64,000 nt of DNA, from the NCBI RefSeq assembly GCF_001282725.1, contig NZ_LN876583.1, positions 168,610-232,609 on the forward strand, read 5' to 3'. The stretch's first letter is position 1. Every line of letters starts with the position of its first letter. The position numbers were made by a program, and so were the translations under genes. The notes under the pieces are model-generated. The model was not told the DNA's origin. It saw only the letters and a program-made list of their open reading frames with translations, and did not search any database. Of this stretch, positions 63,588 through 64,000 are shown piece after piece. This stretch comes from Inediibacterium massiliense. GTDB lineage: Bacteria; Bacillota; Clostridia; Peptostreptococcales; Thermotaleaceae.

Positions 63588-63610
63588 CCTATATTTTATA
63601 AATATAGGTT
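63586..63610 (-). terminator. terminator at the end of the edge gene
   Basis: Stem AACCTATATTT/AAATATAGGTT with 3-nt loop; T run on the minus strand; overlaps the stop at 63609. Confidence 0.8.
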
Positions 63611-64000
63611 AATAACTTTTTTGAAAAGATAATATTGTATTTAAAATTTGTTGATTAGGTTCTATAATAAAAATATATTCACTGTTATCTCTTGTAAATT
63701 TGCCTACATACCAATGATCTGTACAACTACCTGATACAAATCGATATACTTTATTTTTTTTATCATTGATTTCATGAAGATTCATAGACTTATATGGCCT
63801 AAACTCTTCTAACTCACTTAATTTTAAAGCAAGAAAGATATGATTTGCTCTTCCAAATACCCTCTCCATAATAAGTTCATCTTCAATCAATTTATAATTT
63901 AAATAAGCAGAATGTCTATAAATAATAAATAAACAACCTATTACGGCTCCTATTAACGTAATGAGTCCTCCAATAGTGCCAATCACAGGATGATATGGAC
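63609..64000 (-). CDS. membrane protein, 5' end outside window
   Basis: The frame stays open to the window edge (PYHPVIGTIGG upstream of a GTG at 63986), so the start is unclear. One hydrophobic helix (IGTIGGLITLIGAVIGCLFII), then a soluble domain of about 95 residues with a mixed alpha/beta look (YHP...FRPYKSMNLHE, CTDHWYVGKF). No family recognised. Confidence 0.6.
   Translation of the reverse strand, partial: PYHPVIGTIGGLITLIGAVIGCLFIIYRHSAYLNYKLIEDELIMERVFGRANHIFLALKLSELEEFRPYKSMNLHEINDKKNKVYRFVSGSCTDHWYVGKFTRDNSEYIFIIEPNQQILNTILSFQKSY

Overview
The window is AT-rich chromosomal DNA from an endospore-forming, probably anaerobic member of the Clostridia. This rests on sporulation genes (spmA/spmB, a Spo0E-like phosphatase, the sigma-G inhibitor Gin, YjcZ-like small proteins), a 2[4Fe-4S] ferredoxin, Feo ferrous iron uptake, strong GGAGG ribosome sites, T-box and riboswitch leaders, and two stretches of gene order typical of Firmicutes. 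I cannot name the species. No rRNA, tRNA, CRISPR array or prophage was seen.

Layout. 1-5 kb: the end of a Met/Pro/Cys repeat protein, an HtrA protease next to a two-component system, and a four-LysM protein. 5-9 kb: RNase HI, Spo0E-like, an M20 tripeptidase and an AbgT transporter. 9.4-16.3 kb: YibE/F, then an iron island (feoA-feoA-feoB-Cys-rich Feo protein, a Fur-like protein, an HD-GYP and a GGDEF protein, a DUF2325 protein). Every transcription unit of this island carries 7-1-7 palindromes resembling Fur boxes. 16.7-24.5 kb: an M20 amidohydrolase, then a cobalamin-riboswitch operon of DUF2162, an ExbB/TolQ-like channel, DUF2149 and a secreted, membrane-anchored CobN-like protein. 24.6-29.4 kb: a two-component system with a LysR regulator, a DUF2680 protein, and a GDT1-type Mn exporter behind a yybP-ykoY riboswitch. 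29.8-33 kb: an IS200-type element and a NitT/TauT ABC transporter. 33-36.6 kb: small sporulation-type and hypothetical genes. 

36.6-48.8 kb and 58.5-63.4 kb correspond to the two arms of the Bacillus-type gin-tmk-darA-holB-ricT-trmN6-abrB-metG-tatD-yabE-rnmV-ksgA neighbourhood. They are separated here by GntR/ABC, spmAB, opuA and HD-domain genes. A 5.9-kb gene for a secreted subtilase with SLH domains sits in reverse orientation between yabE and rnmV and has Fur-like boxes in its leader.

A striking extra signal is a dispersed, terminally inverted, hairpin-forming repeat of about 175-200 bp. There are four near-complete copies (10581, 16354, 45520, 52842), one internally deleted copy (32952) and two end fragments (551, 27637). 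They lie mostly between a stop codon and a terminator. This is read from the sequence by eye; homology names come from recognised motifs and conserved order, not from a database search.
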